From UBA4416 sp036676295 (GTDB lineage: Bacteria; Bacteroidota; Bacteroidia; B-17B0; Aurantibacillaceae), in NCBI GenBank assembly GCA_036676295.1, contig JAKFDE010000016.1, positions 124,001-188,000 on the forward strand: a stretch of 64,000 nt of DNA, in the 5' to 3' direction. Under the pieces are notes generated by a model, which did not search any database, had not been told where the DNA came from, and was given only the letters and a program-made list of their open reading frames with translations. The position numbers and the translations under genes were made by a program. Positions 24,732 to 34,358 of this stretch are shown in pieces; position 1 is the first letter of the stretch; every line of letters begins with the position of its first letter.

Positions 24732-25913
24732 TTAAAACACTTTCACACTTCCGTTTTTAATAATGTAATCAACTCCATTGATGTTGAATTTTTTATTGGA
24801 GCCTTGTTTCATCAGATCAGTAATATCTTGTTCGATGGTATGCACAGAGCCTTTGGTTTTATAGGCAATGTTCAGATAATCCTCATTAATTTCCATCCCT
24901 TCATACACACCACATAACACAACCCTTACCGGTACTTTTATCCTTACTAATAATTTTATATCACGCACTTTGGCCCAGTTATCTGCAATAAGGATCACTT
25001 CACTTACTTTACCACTTTTATTCAAGCCGTAAATAATGCCTTCGATCACGTTTTCAGGAGCATCGCCGCCTTGCCCTTTTTTGATGGTAAGGTCCATGGT
25101 AGCGATCAAGTCCTCAATGGATTTTGCTTTACAAAAATATAAACCACCGGTAGCACCTATTTTTTTATCATCATCTCGTTTTCTGTCTCCATCATTAAAA
25201 AATGCAAAATTCTGACTCGTGGTATCTTTCACAAAATGTAATTTAAGCCAGGTACAAAGTTGCTGAGCATAAGGATACATGCTACCGGTTAAATCGGCAA
25301 CGATCAATTTATTTTGCCATTGCTTATTTCTCTTAAATACGTTAAACACTACATTATTCGCTGTATCTGCAATATTGGGTTGCAGATTTGTTTCACTTTC
25401 GGTACTGCGGCTCTCAAAAGCAAAATTTCCTTTTTTATCATAAACCCTGTAATAGCCGTTTAAATTTCCTTTTTTGTAATTCCCTTCTGCCTTTATGTTT
25501 CCGTTGGAATAGTAAGCAATTTCAACACCATCCTTTACCCCATTTTTAAAGGTCTCAAAAAAATCTTTCTTACATTTTTTAGAATAATAGATCGATGGGC
25601 CATCCAGCACTCCATCTTTATAATAAGACTCCTGCTCCACACAATCCGGTACGTCAAACCATTTTATTTCAAGTCCCTGTTTTTTATTGTTTTTAAAAGA
25701 GACTTCACTCCTCAGATCACCATTGGTCCAAAACTCTTTCCAAACGCCTTGTTTCAACGAATCTTTATCTAATACATTAATGGTATCATTCTCATACACT
25801 TTATAGCTCAGCATGATCTGTGCCTTGGAGTTTAGGCTCCAGGCAAAAACAATACAAATGCATATGAATAAATGATTTTTCAGCTGCCTAAAATTGCTTA
25901 AATTTGTGCTCAT
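24732..25913 (-). CDS. Exported MORN-repeat protein with VWA-like domain
   Basis: A 393-residue exported protein. After a signal peptide come several YwqK-type MORN repeats (about 45-165: GVWKEFWTNGDLRSEVSFKN, DGVEIAYYSNGNIKAEGNYK), then a von Willebrand A-like domain (about 190-370) starting with LIVADLTGSMYPY, a MIDAS variant DxTGS. The start at 25913 (MSTNLSNF) is chosen; 25919 is an alternative. It diverges from pheS with about 12 bases between starts, so its promoter must overlap the pheS coding region or its own. The function is unknown; a surface protein that binds a metal and a partner is plausible. Confidence 0.78.
   Translation of the reverse strand: MSTNLSNFRQLKNHLFICICIVFAWSLNSKAQIMLSYKVYENDTINVLDKDSLKQGVWKEFWTNGDLRSEVSFKNNKKQGLEIKWFDVPDCVEQESYYKDGVLDGPSIYYSKKCKKDFFETFKNGVKDGVEIAYYSNGNIKAEGNYKKGNLNGYYRVYDKKGNFAFESRSTESETNLQPNIADTANNVVFNVFKRNKQWQNKLIVADLTGSMYPYAQQLCTWLKLHFVKDTTSQNFAFFNDGDRKRDDDKKIGATGGLYFCKAKSIEDLIATMDLTIKKGQGGDAPENVIEGIIYGLNKSGKVSEVILIADNWAKVRDIKLLVRIKVPVRVVLCGVYEGMEINEDYLNIAYKTKGSVHTIEQDITDLMKQGSNKKFNINGVDYIIKNGSVKVF
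25899..25906 (+). promoter_or_regulatory. Candidate pheS -7 element
   Basis: TAAATTTG matches TAnnTTTG perfectly and lies about 20 bases before the pheS start, inside the first codons of the divergent MORN gene. No clear -33 TTTG is seen. Confidence 0.45.
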
Positions 25914-25925
25914 TATCAAATTATT

Positions 25926-26951
25926 ATGTTAGAAAAAATAAACAGCCTGTTGGCCGAAGTAGAAGAATTCGCCGCTCAAAGCAAAGAGCAGGTAGAAGAA
26001 TACCGAATTAAATGGTTGAGTAAAAAAGGCCAGATAACAGCGTTGTTTGATGATTTCAAAACAGTTGGTCCTGAAATAAAACGTGAAGTTGGACAAAAAT
26101 TGAATGAGTTAAAAAACAAGGCTCAGGAAAAGATCAATGAACTTAAAAATACTTATGAAAGCGCCGGTAGCAATGGCGTTGATAAACAATTAGACTTAAC
26201 AATTCCTTCTGATCCCAGCATTCAGTTAGGTTCCCGTCACCCTTTATCGTTGGTAAAAAATCAGATCATTGATGTATTTGTCCGCATTGGTTTTACGGTA
26301 AGTGATGGTCGAGAAATTGAAGATGATTGGCATAACTTTACCGCCTTAAACACGCCTGAAAATCATCCAGCGCGTGATATGCAGGATACTTTTTATGTGG
26401 AATTAAATCCGGAAATGGTATTGCGTACACAAACCTCATCGGTACAAGTACACATTATGGAAAACCAAAAACCGCCAATCCGTACTATTTCTCCGGGGCG
26501 TGTTTACCGTAACGAAGCCATTAGTGCCCGTGCCCATTGCCAGTTTCATCAGGTAGAAGGATTATACATTGATGAAAAAGTATCTTTTGCTGATTTAAAG
26601 CAAACCTTGAATTTCTTTGCCAAAGAATTATTTGGTACAGAAACGAAGATACGCATGCGCCCTAGTTATTTTCCATTTACAGAGCCTAGTGCCGAAGTAG
26701 ACATTAGCTGTACTATTTGTAAAGGAGAAGGCTGTAATGTATGCAAATACACAGGCTGGGTAGAAATTTTAGGTTGCGGTATGGTTGATCCTCAGGTATT
26801 AGAAAACTGTGGTATTGACAGTAACAAATATTCGGGCTTTGCTTTTGGTATGGGTATTGAACGTATTACCATGTTGAAATACAGAGTAAAAGATCTGCGT
26901 TTATTTTTCGAAAATGACGTACGATTCTTAAAACAATTTTCTGGTCAGTAA
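25926..26951 (+). CDS. pheS: Phenylalanine-tRNA ligase alpha subunit
   Basis: A 341-residue class II synthetase subunit that charges tRNA-Phe together with PheT. N-terminal coiled-coil (about 1-85), motif 2 region (VYRNEAISARAHCQFHQVEGL) and motif 3 (GFAFGMGIERITMLKY) are intact. An insertion with CTICKGEGCNVC (about 258-269) gives a cysteine cluster known from many PheS proteins. Length is normal. pheT is not adjacent; a TPR protein follows after four bases. Confidence 0.97.
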   Translation: MLEKINSLLAEVEEFAAQSKEQVEEYRIKWLSKKGQITALFDDFKTVGPEIKREVGQKLNELKNKAQEKINELKNTYESAGSNGVDKQLDLTIPSDPSIQLGSRHPLSLVKNQIIDVFVRIGFTVSDGREIEDDWHNFTALNTPENHPARDMQDTFYVELNPEMVLRTQTSSVQVHIMENQKPPIRTISPGRVYRNEAISARAHCQFHQVEGLYIDEKVSFADLKQTLNFFAKELFGTETKIRMRPSYFPFTEPSAEVDISCTICKGEGCNVCKYTGWVEILGCGMVDPQVLENCGIDSNKYSGFAFGMGIERITMLKYRVKDLRLFFENDVRFLKQFSGQ

Positions 26952-26955
26952 CTTC

Positions 26956-27279
26956 ATGGACAGACTTTCGCGCAAGGATATGGTTTTGCAAATGTTAGAG
27001 AAAGAACCTAACGATTTGTTTTTAAACTATGCTCTGGCCATGGAGTTGGTTGGTATTGAAGATTATGAAAATGCCGAACTGCAATTACAGAAAACATTGA
27101 GTTTAAATAACAATTACCTGCCTTGTTATTATCAATTAGGACAAGTATTGGAAAAACTAAACCATACTGATAAAGCCATTTCATTTTATAAACAGGGCGT
27201 TGAACTAGCCAAAACACAGGGCAATACCAAAGCTATAGGCGAATTAAATGAAGCCTTGTGGATGTTGGAAGATGAGTAA
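26956..27279 (+). CDS. Small TPR-repeat protein
   Basis: A 107-residue protein with about two tetratricopeptide repeats (LFLNYALAMELVGIEDYENAELQLQKTL and LPCYYQLGQVLEKLNHTDKAISFYKQG). No signal peptide. It follows pheS after four bases and so is probably co-translated with it. TPRs bind partner proteins; its partner is unknown. Confidence 0.82.
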   Translation: MDRLSRKDMVLQMLEKEPNDLFLNYALAMELVGIEDYENAELQLQKTLSLNNNYLPCYYQLGQVLEKLNHTDKAISFYKQGVELAKTQGNTKAIGELNEALWMLEDE

Positions 27280-27280
27280 T

Positions 27281-27352
27281 AGTTTTTAGTGTTGAATTCT
27301 TAGTGTTTAATAGAGATCAATTATTAAAAACTAAACACTAATAACTAAACAC
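27281..27352. repeat. Imperfect inverted repeat between converging genes
   Basis: TTAGTGTTTAAT and its inverse ATTAAAAACTAAACACTAA, with extra copies of AGTGTT/AACACT on both arms, form a long AT-rich hairpin. It may act as a two-way terminator for the TPR and M23 genes or be a REP-like element. Confidence 0.55.
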
Positions 27353-27356
27353 TGGT

Positions 27357-29021
27357 TTACCTCACCGTACTAATCTCCAAACTCCCTTTATTACCAACCT
27401 TATCCAGTACTTCTAACCTAATGGTAATTTTTCCTGTTGGGGCTTTATTATCAAAGTAACACGTGATAATGTCTGATTTAGCATCGTACTCGGCTATTTG
27501 CCAAAAATCATTGATATATAAATTGTACTCCCCTACTCCACTTATATTATCATTCACTCTAAAACTAATAGATTTGTATGCCCCAATATTTGCCTGTTTC
27601 TTTTTAGCGAGTGTACAATTAATGCTTGGCGCAATTGTATCATACATATAATTAAAATTTCCAAAGCTCTTGCAATCTGCTTTTAACCAACCATCTTCAT
27701 ACTTTCCTCCAATAGCATCATCATTCAGCTTCATCACTAGTTTTGATTCCTTATTTTTTATAGGTGTTTTTATTTTTAATGCCATTTGAAAGGCTTTGAT
27801 CACCTTGTCATTTTTATTTCCTACATCTATTCCACCACCAACCGGTGCCTTTATATATACACGCTTAGTAACAAAAGCCGGATGAACTAATGAACCTGCC
27901 GGGATCTTGATCTCAAAATCTTCTTTTTTCAAAGTAAACTCTTTATTGCAAAAAACATTGTATTTAGTAGTATTAACATTATAACCACTTAAATTTTTTG
28001 CCTTCACGTAAAAGGTAAATTTATTCGAATTGCCTTTTTCATCAGCTACTGTTAATTCTACTGTATGTAATAAAGTATCTTTCAATTCTATTTTACCTCC
28101 ATTTACCAGGGTTTTGTAAATACCGATGTCATAACAAGCAGGTGTGAAACATTTTTGAAATTTAATGTTCCCTGACTTTTCGCTAAAATAATTGACGTAA
28201 CGGCCGTTATCAAAACTAATGTTATTAAGTTGATGGTGATAGATCAATTGCCCATCCAACTGCAATTTTGCTTCGTAAATATTATTTTTATTAGTCGTGG
28301 CATTGGCTGCATCATAGCCGGCAAAGGCAATAGCAAAGGTATTTTGTTTTAATACAAACGTATTTTTAGGAATACTTAATTTCCCTGTTTTGGTATTGAT
28401 CAGCGAAACAGTTTGCTGTGTAATAGTATTTGTATCACTTGTATTATAAATAGCCACATGTGTTAAAACCGGTTTTACATTATCTTTAATAGTATATACT
28501 ATTAAAGGATTGATGGGAATTTCTGATTTCTCTTCTCTGATCTCAAAATGTAAATGTGGACCTGATGAACCTCCGGAGTTGCCTGTATAACCGATCACTT
28601 CGTCTTGTTTAACCGGCAGATCGTGTTTATCGGGATACACTTCTATTTCATTTTTTTGCTGTTGCAATTGTTTCTGTTTAATGTAGGCATCGATCTTATC
28701 AGCATATCTTTTTTGATGTGCATATACTGAGACATAACCATTGGCATGAGTGATATAAAGCACTTTGCCATAACCCACGCTGCTAATTTTAATACGACTC
28801 ACATAACCATCACCCACACTTTTAATAGGCAAATTCTTTACTGCATCGGTACTAAAATCCAAACCGGCATGAAAATGATTTGGTCTGATCTCCCCGTAAT
28901 TACCAGTAACAGAAGGATCTCTATCCAATGGATAGATAAACCCCAAACCGTTATTTTGCGCACTCATTAAATTAATTAAGAACAGAAAAAAAGAAGAAAA
29001 CCCTATTTTGAAATATTGCAT
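27357..29021 (-). CDS. Exported M23-family metallopeptidase
   Basis: A 554-residue exported protein with an LytM/M23 domain near the N-terminus (about 35-175). The zinc ligands are visible: HFHAGLDFSTD (His and Asp) and GPHLHFEIRE (His-x-His). The remaining 370 residues look like beta-rich domains (immunoglobulin-like). Active M23 enzymes cut peptidoglycan cross-links in the periplasm. It is transcribed away from a coiled-coil/zapA/rny locus, so it may help cell-wall remodelling in division; that is contextual inference. Confidence 0.88.
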   Translation of the reverse strand: MQYFKIGFSSFFLFLINLMSAQNNGLGFIYPLDRDPSVTGNYGEIRPNHFHAGLDFSTDAVKNLPIKSVGDGYVSRIKISSVGYGKVLYITHANGYVSVYAHQKRYADKIDAYIKQKQLQQQKNEIEVYPDKHDLPVKQDEVIGYTGNSGGSSGPHLHFEIREEKSEIPINPLIVYTIKDNVKPVLTHVAIYNTSDTNTITQQTVSLINTKTGKLSIPKNTFVLKQNTFAIAFAGYDAANATTNKNNIYEAKLQLDGQLIYHHQLNNISFDNGRYVNYFSEKSGNIKFQKCFTPACYDIGIYKTLVNGGKIELKDTLLHTVELTVADEKGNSNKFTFYVKAKNLSGYNVNTTKYNVFCNKEFTLKKEDFEIKIPAGSLVHPAFVTKRVYIKAPVGGGIDVGNKNDKVIKAFQMALKIKTPIKNKESKLVMKLNDDAIGGKYEDGWLKADCKSFGNFNYMYDTIAPSINCTLAKKKQANIGAYKSISFRVNDNISGVGEYNLYINDFWQIAEYDAKSDIITCYFDNKAPTGKITIRLEVLDKVGNKGSLEISTVR

Positions 29022-29147
29022 TATGGCTGTGTTAAATTGTGATTACTTAATTAACAATGAGTTGTTGATGTAAAGTTAAGATACTGAGTAAAATAGGTTT
29101 ATCAAACACATAATTTTAACGAACAACAAACTGTTTATTTTTTTAGC

Positions 29148-31400
29148 ATGAATGTAGAAAGTATTAAGTCGGAATTACAACAAGTATTGGACAGCGATGT
29201 GGCATTGCGCAAGTCTTACAACGAGGTGAAGCGCTCGTTAAGCGACTACCGTAACCAATTAATTGAGCGTGACGAAGACTGTAAACGTTTACAAGTATCA
29301 ATCGATGTATTGAACACGAAGTTGGTTGTGATTGAACGTGACAACACCAATTATAAAAACGAATTGGCGTCGTTCAAAGAATTGCGCAACAACATTCGTG
29401 AGCAATTACAAGAAAAACAAGATGAGATCAGCAGTTTGTTAGCTAAAATTGATGAGTTAAATGGTCAATTAGCAACGATCTCTGACGAATGCCAACAAAA
29501 ATTAACAGAACTAACGTTTTCTTCTCAACAAGAAATTGAGAATTTAAAATCATCTTACGAATCTCAGATCAGCGAATTAAAAACTAACACGTCTTACCAA
29601 CAAAGCGGTATCCGTAGCGAGTTAGAAACAAGAATCACTGATTTAACTACTTTATACAATTCTTCTTTAGAAGAAACAAAAAATTCTTACGAAGCACAGA
29701 TCGAGCAATTAAAATCTGATTTCTCTTCTCAACTAAGTTCATTGAAAGAAGAATCTGAAAGCCGCGTAGCTTCTTTATCAGGTTCAAGCTCCGAAACCAT
29801 TGCAAGCTTAACCGGCGATTACGAATTAAAAATTAGCGGTTTAACTCACCAATGGAATATCGAGAAAGCTGAATTAACAGCAGGTTTCGAAAATCAGATC
29901 TCTTCCTTAACTGATAATTTCACGAACGAAAAAACAGAATTAGTTTCTTCCTACGAATCTCAAATTGCAGACCTTAATCTTCAGTTAAGCACTAAACAAT
30001 CAGAGTTTGAAAGTGAATTGCAATCTCAGATCGAATCCTTAACTTCTTCTTTCACTCAAAAAGAAATAGACTTAGTTGCAGATTACGAAAGCAAATTATC
30101 AAACACGGTTATTCATTCTAATTCTCAAAACACTAAATTGTCTGATGACATTAACCGAGTGGTGGTTGAGAATGAGCATTTCAAAGAAAAGATCCGTGAA
30201 ATGGTGTATCACATCGATTCACAAAACACCCAATTAGATGCTTTAACCAAAGATATTGAGATCAAAGCCGAAGAGATCAACAAACAAGTAGACCGTTACA
30301 ATGCGATTTCTTCTGAATTTGAATCTTATAAAACATCACAATTAGCAGGTATTGATGAGCAGGTAACTGCTTTGAATACAAAAATTGCAGAATTGGAAAC
30401 AAGTCTTTCTTTAAAGGACATTGTGATCGCTGAATTAAATTCTACCATTGAAGAGCAAACCACACAATACAAAACATTGAATGGTTCTCATACTGAATTA
30501 CAAGAGCAGTTCCGTTTATTGTCTATCTCTTTTAACCAGGAGCAAGAAAACTTTGATACGTTTAAAAACGAGTTAGAATTAAATCACTCTCAGCAAATTC
30601 AAAGCAAAGAAGTTGAGTTTAATAAATTATTAGCGGAGAACACCTCGTTGATCTCTGATATTGATGCAACCTCTGATAAATTAGAAGCAGCTGAAGAAGA
30701 ATTACAATTATTAAAAGCAGAATTATTAGAAACCAAATCTATTTCGGAAGGAAAAGCAGAAGACTTGAAAGAGACCTTACATGCTAAGAATTTTGAGATC
30801 ACTAATTTGTCGGCTAATAATATGGCTTTGCAAACGGAGTTGGAATTATTGAAAAATGAATTAGACTCTGTAAAAAATGAATTAAGATCGGCCATTGAAT
30901 CAAACAGCAGCTCTTCTTCATTACAAGATCAATATAATAGCATCGTAGCAGAAAAAACAGAATTAGAGAATCAATTATCAGGTTACCAATCTTCTATTTC
31001 TGACTTAAATGCTCAGGTGTCAGACTTAAATGCATCGATCTCTAATTACGAAACGGAGATTGCCGGTTTAAAATCTGCTACCAAAGCTGATGAACAAGAT
31101 GCCTTTATTGACCGTTTATTTAAACAAATTGACCAGTTGAGCGATCAACGTTTAAGTTTATTGAACGAGAAGGAAGAAATGGCAAATCAGCTGTTAAAAA
31201 TGAACGACGCGATCACTGGATTATCGCAACATGTTGATTCTCACAATATTGACGTTACAGAATTGGATAATCACAGAAAAAATGTTATCTTGTCACAAAG
31301 TTCAAGTAATGGCAGCTCAAATGATAAGGCTGGTATGAAAAAACAAATTAATGAGTTGGTGCGTGAAATTGATAAATGTATAGCTCTGTTGAGTGCTTAA
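29148..31400 (+). CDS. Long coiled-coil protein with internal repeats, upstream of zapA
   Basis: A 750-residue, almost fully coiled-coil protein without signal peptide or membrane helix. Between about residues 110 and 330 it has recurring units of roughly 30-36 residues of the form SYESQIxxLxxxxxSQ, pointing to expansion by internal duplication. The final 40 residues are less repetitive (KKQINELVREIDKCIALLSA). It lies 22 bases before zapA, so the two are probably one operon. A structural role in division or nucleoid organisation is plausible, as with other large coiled-coil division proteins, but I recognise no named family. Confidence 0.85.
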   Translation: MNVESIKSELQQVLDSDVALRKSYNEVKRSLSDYRNQLIERDEDCKRLQVSIDVLNTKLVVIERDNTNYKNELASFKELRNNIREQLQEKQDEISSLLAKIDELNGQLATISDECQQKLTELTFSSQQEIENLKSSYESQISELKTNTSYQQSGIRSELETRITDLTTLYNSSLEETKNSYEAQIEQLKSDFSSQLSSLKEESESRVASLSGSSSETIASLTGDYELKISGLTHQWNIEKAELTAGFENQISSLTDNFTNEKTELVSSYESQIADLNLQLSTKQSEFESELQSQIESLTSSFTQKEIDLVADYESKLSNTVIHSNSQNTKLSDDINRVVVENEHFKEKIREMVYHIDSQNTQLDALTKDIEIKAEEINKQVDRYNAISSEFESYKTSQLAGIDEQVTALNTKIAELETSLSLKDIVIAELNSTIEEQTTQYKTLNGSHTELQEQFRLLSISFNQEQENFDTFKNELELNHSQQIQSKEVEFNKLLAENTSLISDIDATSDKLEAAEEELQLLKAELLETKSISEGKAEDLKETLHAKNFEITNLSANNMALQTELELLKNELDSVKNELRSAIESNSSSSSLQDQYNSIVAEKTELENQLSGYQSSISDLNAQVSDLNASISNYETEIAGLKSATKADEQDAFIDRLFKQIDQLSDQRLSLLNEKEEMANQLLKMNDAITGLSQHVDSHNIDVTELDNHRKNVILSQSSSNGSSNDKAGMKKQINELVREIDKCIALLSA

Positions 31401-31422
31401 AAAAAGATGATAGCTTTGTTTA

Positions 31423-31731
31423 ATGAGCGATGTTAGTGTAAAAGTAGAAATTGCCGGCGGTTTATATACGCTGAAGATCAAAAGCGAAGACGAACGCAGT
31501 GTTAAACAAGCAGTTGAGTTAATAAATCAGAAAATTTCGGAGTTCGAAAGAAACTACGGAGTAAAAGATAAAAAGGATGTGTTGGCCATGGTTACTTTGC
31601 AATTGGTTAGCTTATTGCAAAAAGATAAAATCCAGGCCGAACAAGAGTTAAGCACTCTGAAAGTAGTGTTAGGAGATGTAGAGCAAATGTTAGCTCAGCA
31701 TAAACAAAACATACAGGAAACAGAAGAATAA
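31423..31731 (+). CDS. zapA: Cell division protein ZapA
   Basis: A 102-residue ZapA protein that binds and bundles FtsZ at the division site. The N-terminal beta-hairpin domain VKVEIAGGLYTLKIKSEDE is followed by a helical dimerisation tail (about 45-102). It sits between a long coiled-coil gene and rny, a common arrangement in Bacteroidota. A hairpin terminator follows before rny. Confidence 0.92.
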   Translation: MSDVSVKVEIAGGLYTLKIKSEDERSVKQAVELINQKISEFERNYGVKDKKDVLAMVTLQLVSLLQKDKIQAEQELSTLKVVLGDVEQMLAQHKQNIQETEE

Positions 31732-31760
31732 ATATTTAACGTCTTATTAGACAAACAATT

Positions 31761-31808
31761 AACGCACAAACAAATGAAGCAATTCATTTTTGTTTGTGCG
31801 TTTTTTTT
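31761..31808 (+). terminator. Terminator after zapA
   Basis: The stem AACGCACAAACA/TGTTTGTGCGTT is followed by T8. It separates zapA from rny transcription, though rny may also be reached by readthrough. Confidence 0.9.
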
Positions 31809-32043
31809 AGAAATAGGCTAGAGTAAAATGGTGAAGTTGGTTTTGAAGGATTTTTAAATTATACGAAGTAAATTTTTGCAGGGATAGTTTTAAACTATCT
31901 CGAAAAAATTCAGAAAGTAGAATTTGAAAAGACACAAAACAAACGAATTATTTTGCTTTTGCCGATTTCGCTAGCCAATATTCGGATAGTCGCCCCGGAT
32001 AAAAGCTAACAACAATATAAACCATGTGCGACAACAAAAAATT
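31809..32043. other. Leader region upstream of rny
   Basis: No gene is seen. It has an AT-rich stretch with the palindrome GGGATAGTTTTAAACTATCTC (about 31880-31900, written in two halves GATAGTTT/AAACTATC) and a GC-richer stretch near 31968-32005. An RNA leader or promoter lies here, but I cannot assign a riboswitch. Confidence 0.4.
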
Positions 32044-33594
32044 ATGAGTGTATTAGCCATTATATTTATTGCCGTGGCATTAATTGCCGGTGTAGTAGCC
32101 GGATTTATTATTGCCAATTCAAAACTGAACAAAAGTAGTGTTCAGGAAAAAGAGAACTTAATTAAAGAAGCCCAGGTAAAAAACGAAGCCTTAAAACAAG
32201 AGAAGATCTTACAAGCCAAGGAGAAATTTTTACAATTAAAAGCCGAACACGATAAAGCCGTTAACGAGCGTAACCAACATTTAGTTCAACTTGAAAATAA
32301 AGCCAAACAACGCGATAGCGAATTAGCTAAAAAGTTAGAAGAGGCAATTAAAAAAGATAAAGAATTAGAAGCTCAAAAAAATCAGTTAGCATCGCAAGTT
32401 GAATTATACAACAAAAAAAGCGATGAGATCGAAAAAGCACACCGTCGTCAGGTTGAGCAATTAGAAAAATTATCGGGATTAAGTGCTGAAGAAGCAAAAG
32501 CTCAATTAATTGAAAGTGTGAAAGCCGAAGCCAAAACAGATGCGATGGCTTACATTAAAGATACGATGGATGAAGCGAAGATCAACGCGAATAAAGAAGC
32601 GAAAAAGATCATCATTCAATCTATTCAACGTTTAGCGACTGAAACTGCTATTGAAAACTCAGTAACCGTTTTCCATATTGAAAATGATGAAATGAAAGGC
32701 CGTATCATTGGTCGTGAAGGACGTAACATTCGTGCTTTAGAAGCTGCTACAGGTGTAGAGGTTATTGTGGATGATACTCCGGATGCTATTACTTTATCTT
32801 GTTTTGATTCTATCCGTCGTGAAATTTGCCGTTTGTCTTTACATCAATTAGTAACGGATGGACGTATTCACCCGGCGCGTATTGAAGAGATCGTTGAGAA
32901 AACGAAAAAGATGATCGATGATGAGATTGTGGAGACAGGAAAACGTACATGTATCGACTTAGGAATTCATGGTTTACATCCTGAATTGATTCGTATGGTA
33001 GGTCGTATGAAATACCGTTCATCTTACGGACAAAACTTATTACAACATAGCCGCGAAGTAGCAAACCTTTGTGCTATTATGGCCAGCGAAATGGGCTTAA
33101 ATCCTAAAATTGCAAAACGTGCCGGATTATTACATGATATTGGTAAAGTACCTGATGAGGAACCGGAATTACCACATGCTATTTTAGGTATGAAGTTGGC
33201 TGAGAAATACAAAGAGAAACCGGAAGTATGTAACGCCATTGGTGCCCATCATGATGAGATTGAAATGACAACGATGTATTCACCGATCATTCAGGTGTGT
33301 GATGCTATTAGCGGTGCCCGCCCTGGTGCTCGCCGTGAAGTTGCTGAACAATACATGAAACGTTTGAAAGACTTAGAAGCATTAGCTTTAGGTTATGCAG
33401 GCGTTGAAAAAACATATGCTATTCAGGCAGGACGTGAAGTACGTGTACTGGTATCGGCTGATAAAGTAGATGATAAACAATCAGAACAATTAGCCTTTGA
33501 TATCTCACAAAAAATACAAACAGAAATGACTTACCCGGGACAAGTAAAAGTTACGGTAATTCGTGAAGTAAGATCTACAGCTTACGCTAAATAA
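32044..33594 (+). CDS. rny: Ribonuclease Y
   Basis: A 516-residue membrane-anchored endoribonuclease that starts mRNA decay. N-terminal membrane helix (about 1-25), long coiled-coil (about 30-170), KH domain (GRIIGREGRNIRALEAATGV, about 225-245), HD domain with RAGLLHDIGKV (the catalytic His-Asp) and a C-terminal RNase Y domain. ATG 32044 (MSVLAIIF) is preferred over a GTG at 32026 because it places the hydrophobic anchor at the N-terminus. Length is normal. Confidence 0.96.
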   Translation: MSVLAIIFIAVALIAGVVAGFIIANSKLNKSSVQEKENLIKEAQVKNEALKQEKILQAKEKFLQLKAEHDKAVNERNQHLVQLENKAKQRDSELAKKLEEAIKKDKELEAQKNQLASQVELYNKKSDEIEKAHRRQVEQLEKLSGLSAEEAKAQLIESVKAEAKTDAMAYIKDTMDEAKINANKEAKKIIIQSIQRLATETAIENSVTVFHIENDEMKGRIIGREGRNIRALEAATGVEVIVDDTPDAITLSCFDSIRREICRLSLHQLVTDGRIHPARIEEIVEKTKKMIDDEIVETGKRTCIDLGIHGLHPELIRMVGRMKYRSSYGQNLLQHSREVANLCAIMASEMGLNPKIAKRAGLLHDIGKVPDEEPELPHAILGMKLAEKYKEKPEVCNAIGAHHDEIEMTTMYSPIIQVCDAISGARPGARREVAEQYMKRLKDLEALALGYAGVEKTYAIQAGREVRVLVSADKVDDKQSEQLAFDISQKIQTEMTYPGQVKVTVIREVRSTAYAK

Positions 33595-33611
33595 AATTTA
33601 CGTTACTCCTA

Positions 33612-33639
33612 TCCCCCTCTGGAGGGGGCAGGGGGAGGA
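33612..33639. repeat. G/C-rich short palindrome (REP-like)
   Basis: CCCCCTCTGGAGGGGG followed by CAGGGGGAGG stands out in AT-rich DNA. Such C5/G5 repeats occur in many Bacteroidota intergenic spaces. Confidence 0.6.
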
Positions 33640-33661
33640 TCTACTAAATTCTACTAATAAC

Positions 33662-33696
33662 AAAAAAAAGGCAATCATTTCTGATTGCCTTTTTTA
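33662..33696 (+). terminator. rny terminator
   Basis: The hairpin AAAAAAGGCAATCA/TGATTGCCTTTTTT with a 4-base loop lies 70 bases after the rny stop. Confidence 0.92.
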
Positions 33697-33831
33697 TTGC
33701 ACCTCATTGTTACATAGTATAACATATGAATTATGTAACTTATGCATGAAATTGTACAACACTTTATATTTCAAAAGTGCTCACCTTCGTTTTATAGCTA
33801 TTAATACACATTAAAAAATAAAACGATAACC

Positions 33832-34020
33832 ATGAAAGCACTTAAAATGATCACTGTTTCTGTTTTGCTTTTGGTTTTATCACTAAGCCAAACATCCTGT
33901 CTTGTTGTACATCATCGACATAGCAGTGGAACCCCAAAAGGCTGGAATAAGAATACGAATAACCCACATCACCCAAACACTACTAATCCTGGCAGAGGAA
34001 GAGGACATAAAAACAAATAA
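33832..34020 (+). CDS. Small exported protein, probable lipoprotein
   Basis: A 62-residue protein with a hydrophobic signal (MKALKMITVSVLLLVLSLSQTSC) and a cysteine at position 23 that could be lipidated, although QTSC is not a classic lipobox. The mature part is His-, Asn-, Gly- and Arg-rich (VVHHRHSSG, PGRGRGHKNK). Similar small His/Lys-rich Bacteroidota proteins exist and are sometimes mislabelled as quinol oxidase subunit 4. It is flanked by terminators on both sides, so it has its own transcript. Function unknown. Confidence 0.68.
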   Translation: MKALKMITVSVLLLVLSLSQTSCLVVHHRHSSGTPKGWNKNTNNPHHPNTTNPGRGRGHKNK

Positions 34021-34042
34021 GCATTTGTTGCATTTATTGTCA

Positions 34043-34090
34043 CCCTGAGCGCCCGTCCAAACGGATTCATCCGGGCGGAGAGTCGAAGGG
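34043..34090. repeat. REP-like palindrome
   Basis: CCCTGAGCGCCCGTCC pairs with GGGCGGAGAGTCGAAGGG across a short loop. The CCTGAG...TCGAAGG arms match a very common bacterial intergenic REP pattern. Confidence 0.7.
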
Positions 34091-34107
34091 CGAGAACACA
34101 TAAAAAC

Positions 34108-34137
34108 AAAAGGCAATCAGAAATGGTTGCCTTTTTT
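34108..34137 (+). terminator. Terminator after the small exported protein
   Basis: The stem AAAAGGCAA/TTGCCTTTT with a 10-base loop is followed by more T. Confidence 0.85.
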
Positions 34138-34358
34138 GTTTCTGCTCCAATATGTTAAAAATAAAAATTAGGTATTTATACGTATTGCACTTACGGTTTA
34201 TTAAAGGTTAATTTGAAGATGAGGGAATAATTCCTAAATAATTAAATAAGTATAGTAAGATAAAAACTGGTGGAATATTGTTAAAAATACAATATTGGTT
34301 AAATAAACATCTTCCTAAGTGTTAGTTAGCGGTAACTCTATAAAAACTCAAGAAAATA

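Larger units (their letters stand above)
34021..34358. other. 338-base intergenic region
   Basis: No gene is seen. It holds a REP-like palindrome (34043-34090), a terminator (34108-34137) and then about 220 bases of very AT-rich DNA leading to the ATPase gene. The end, with the words GTTAGTTAGCGGTAAC, could mark the edge of inserted DNA, but no direct repeat was found. Confidence 0.5.
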
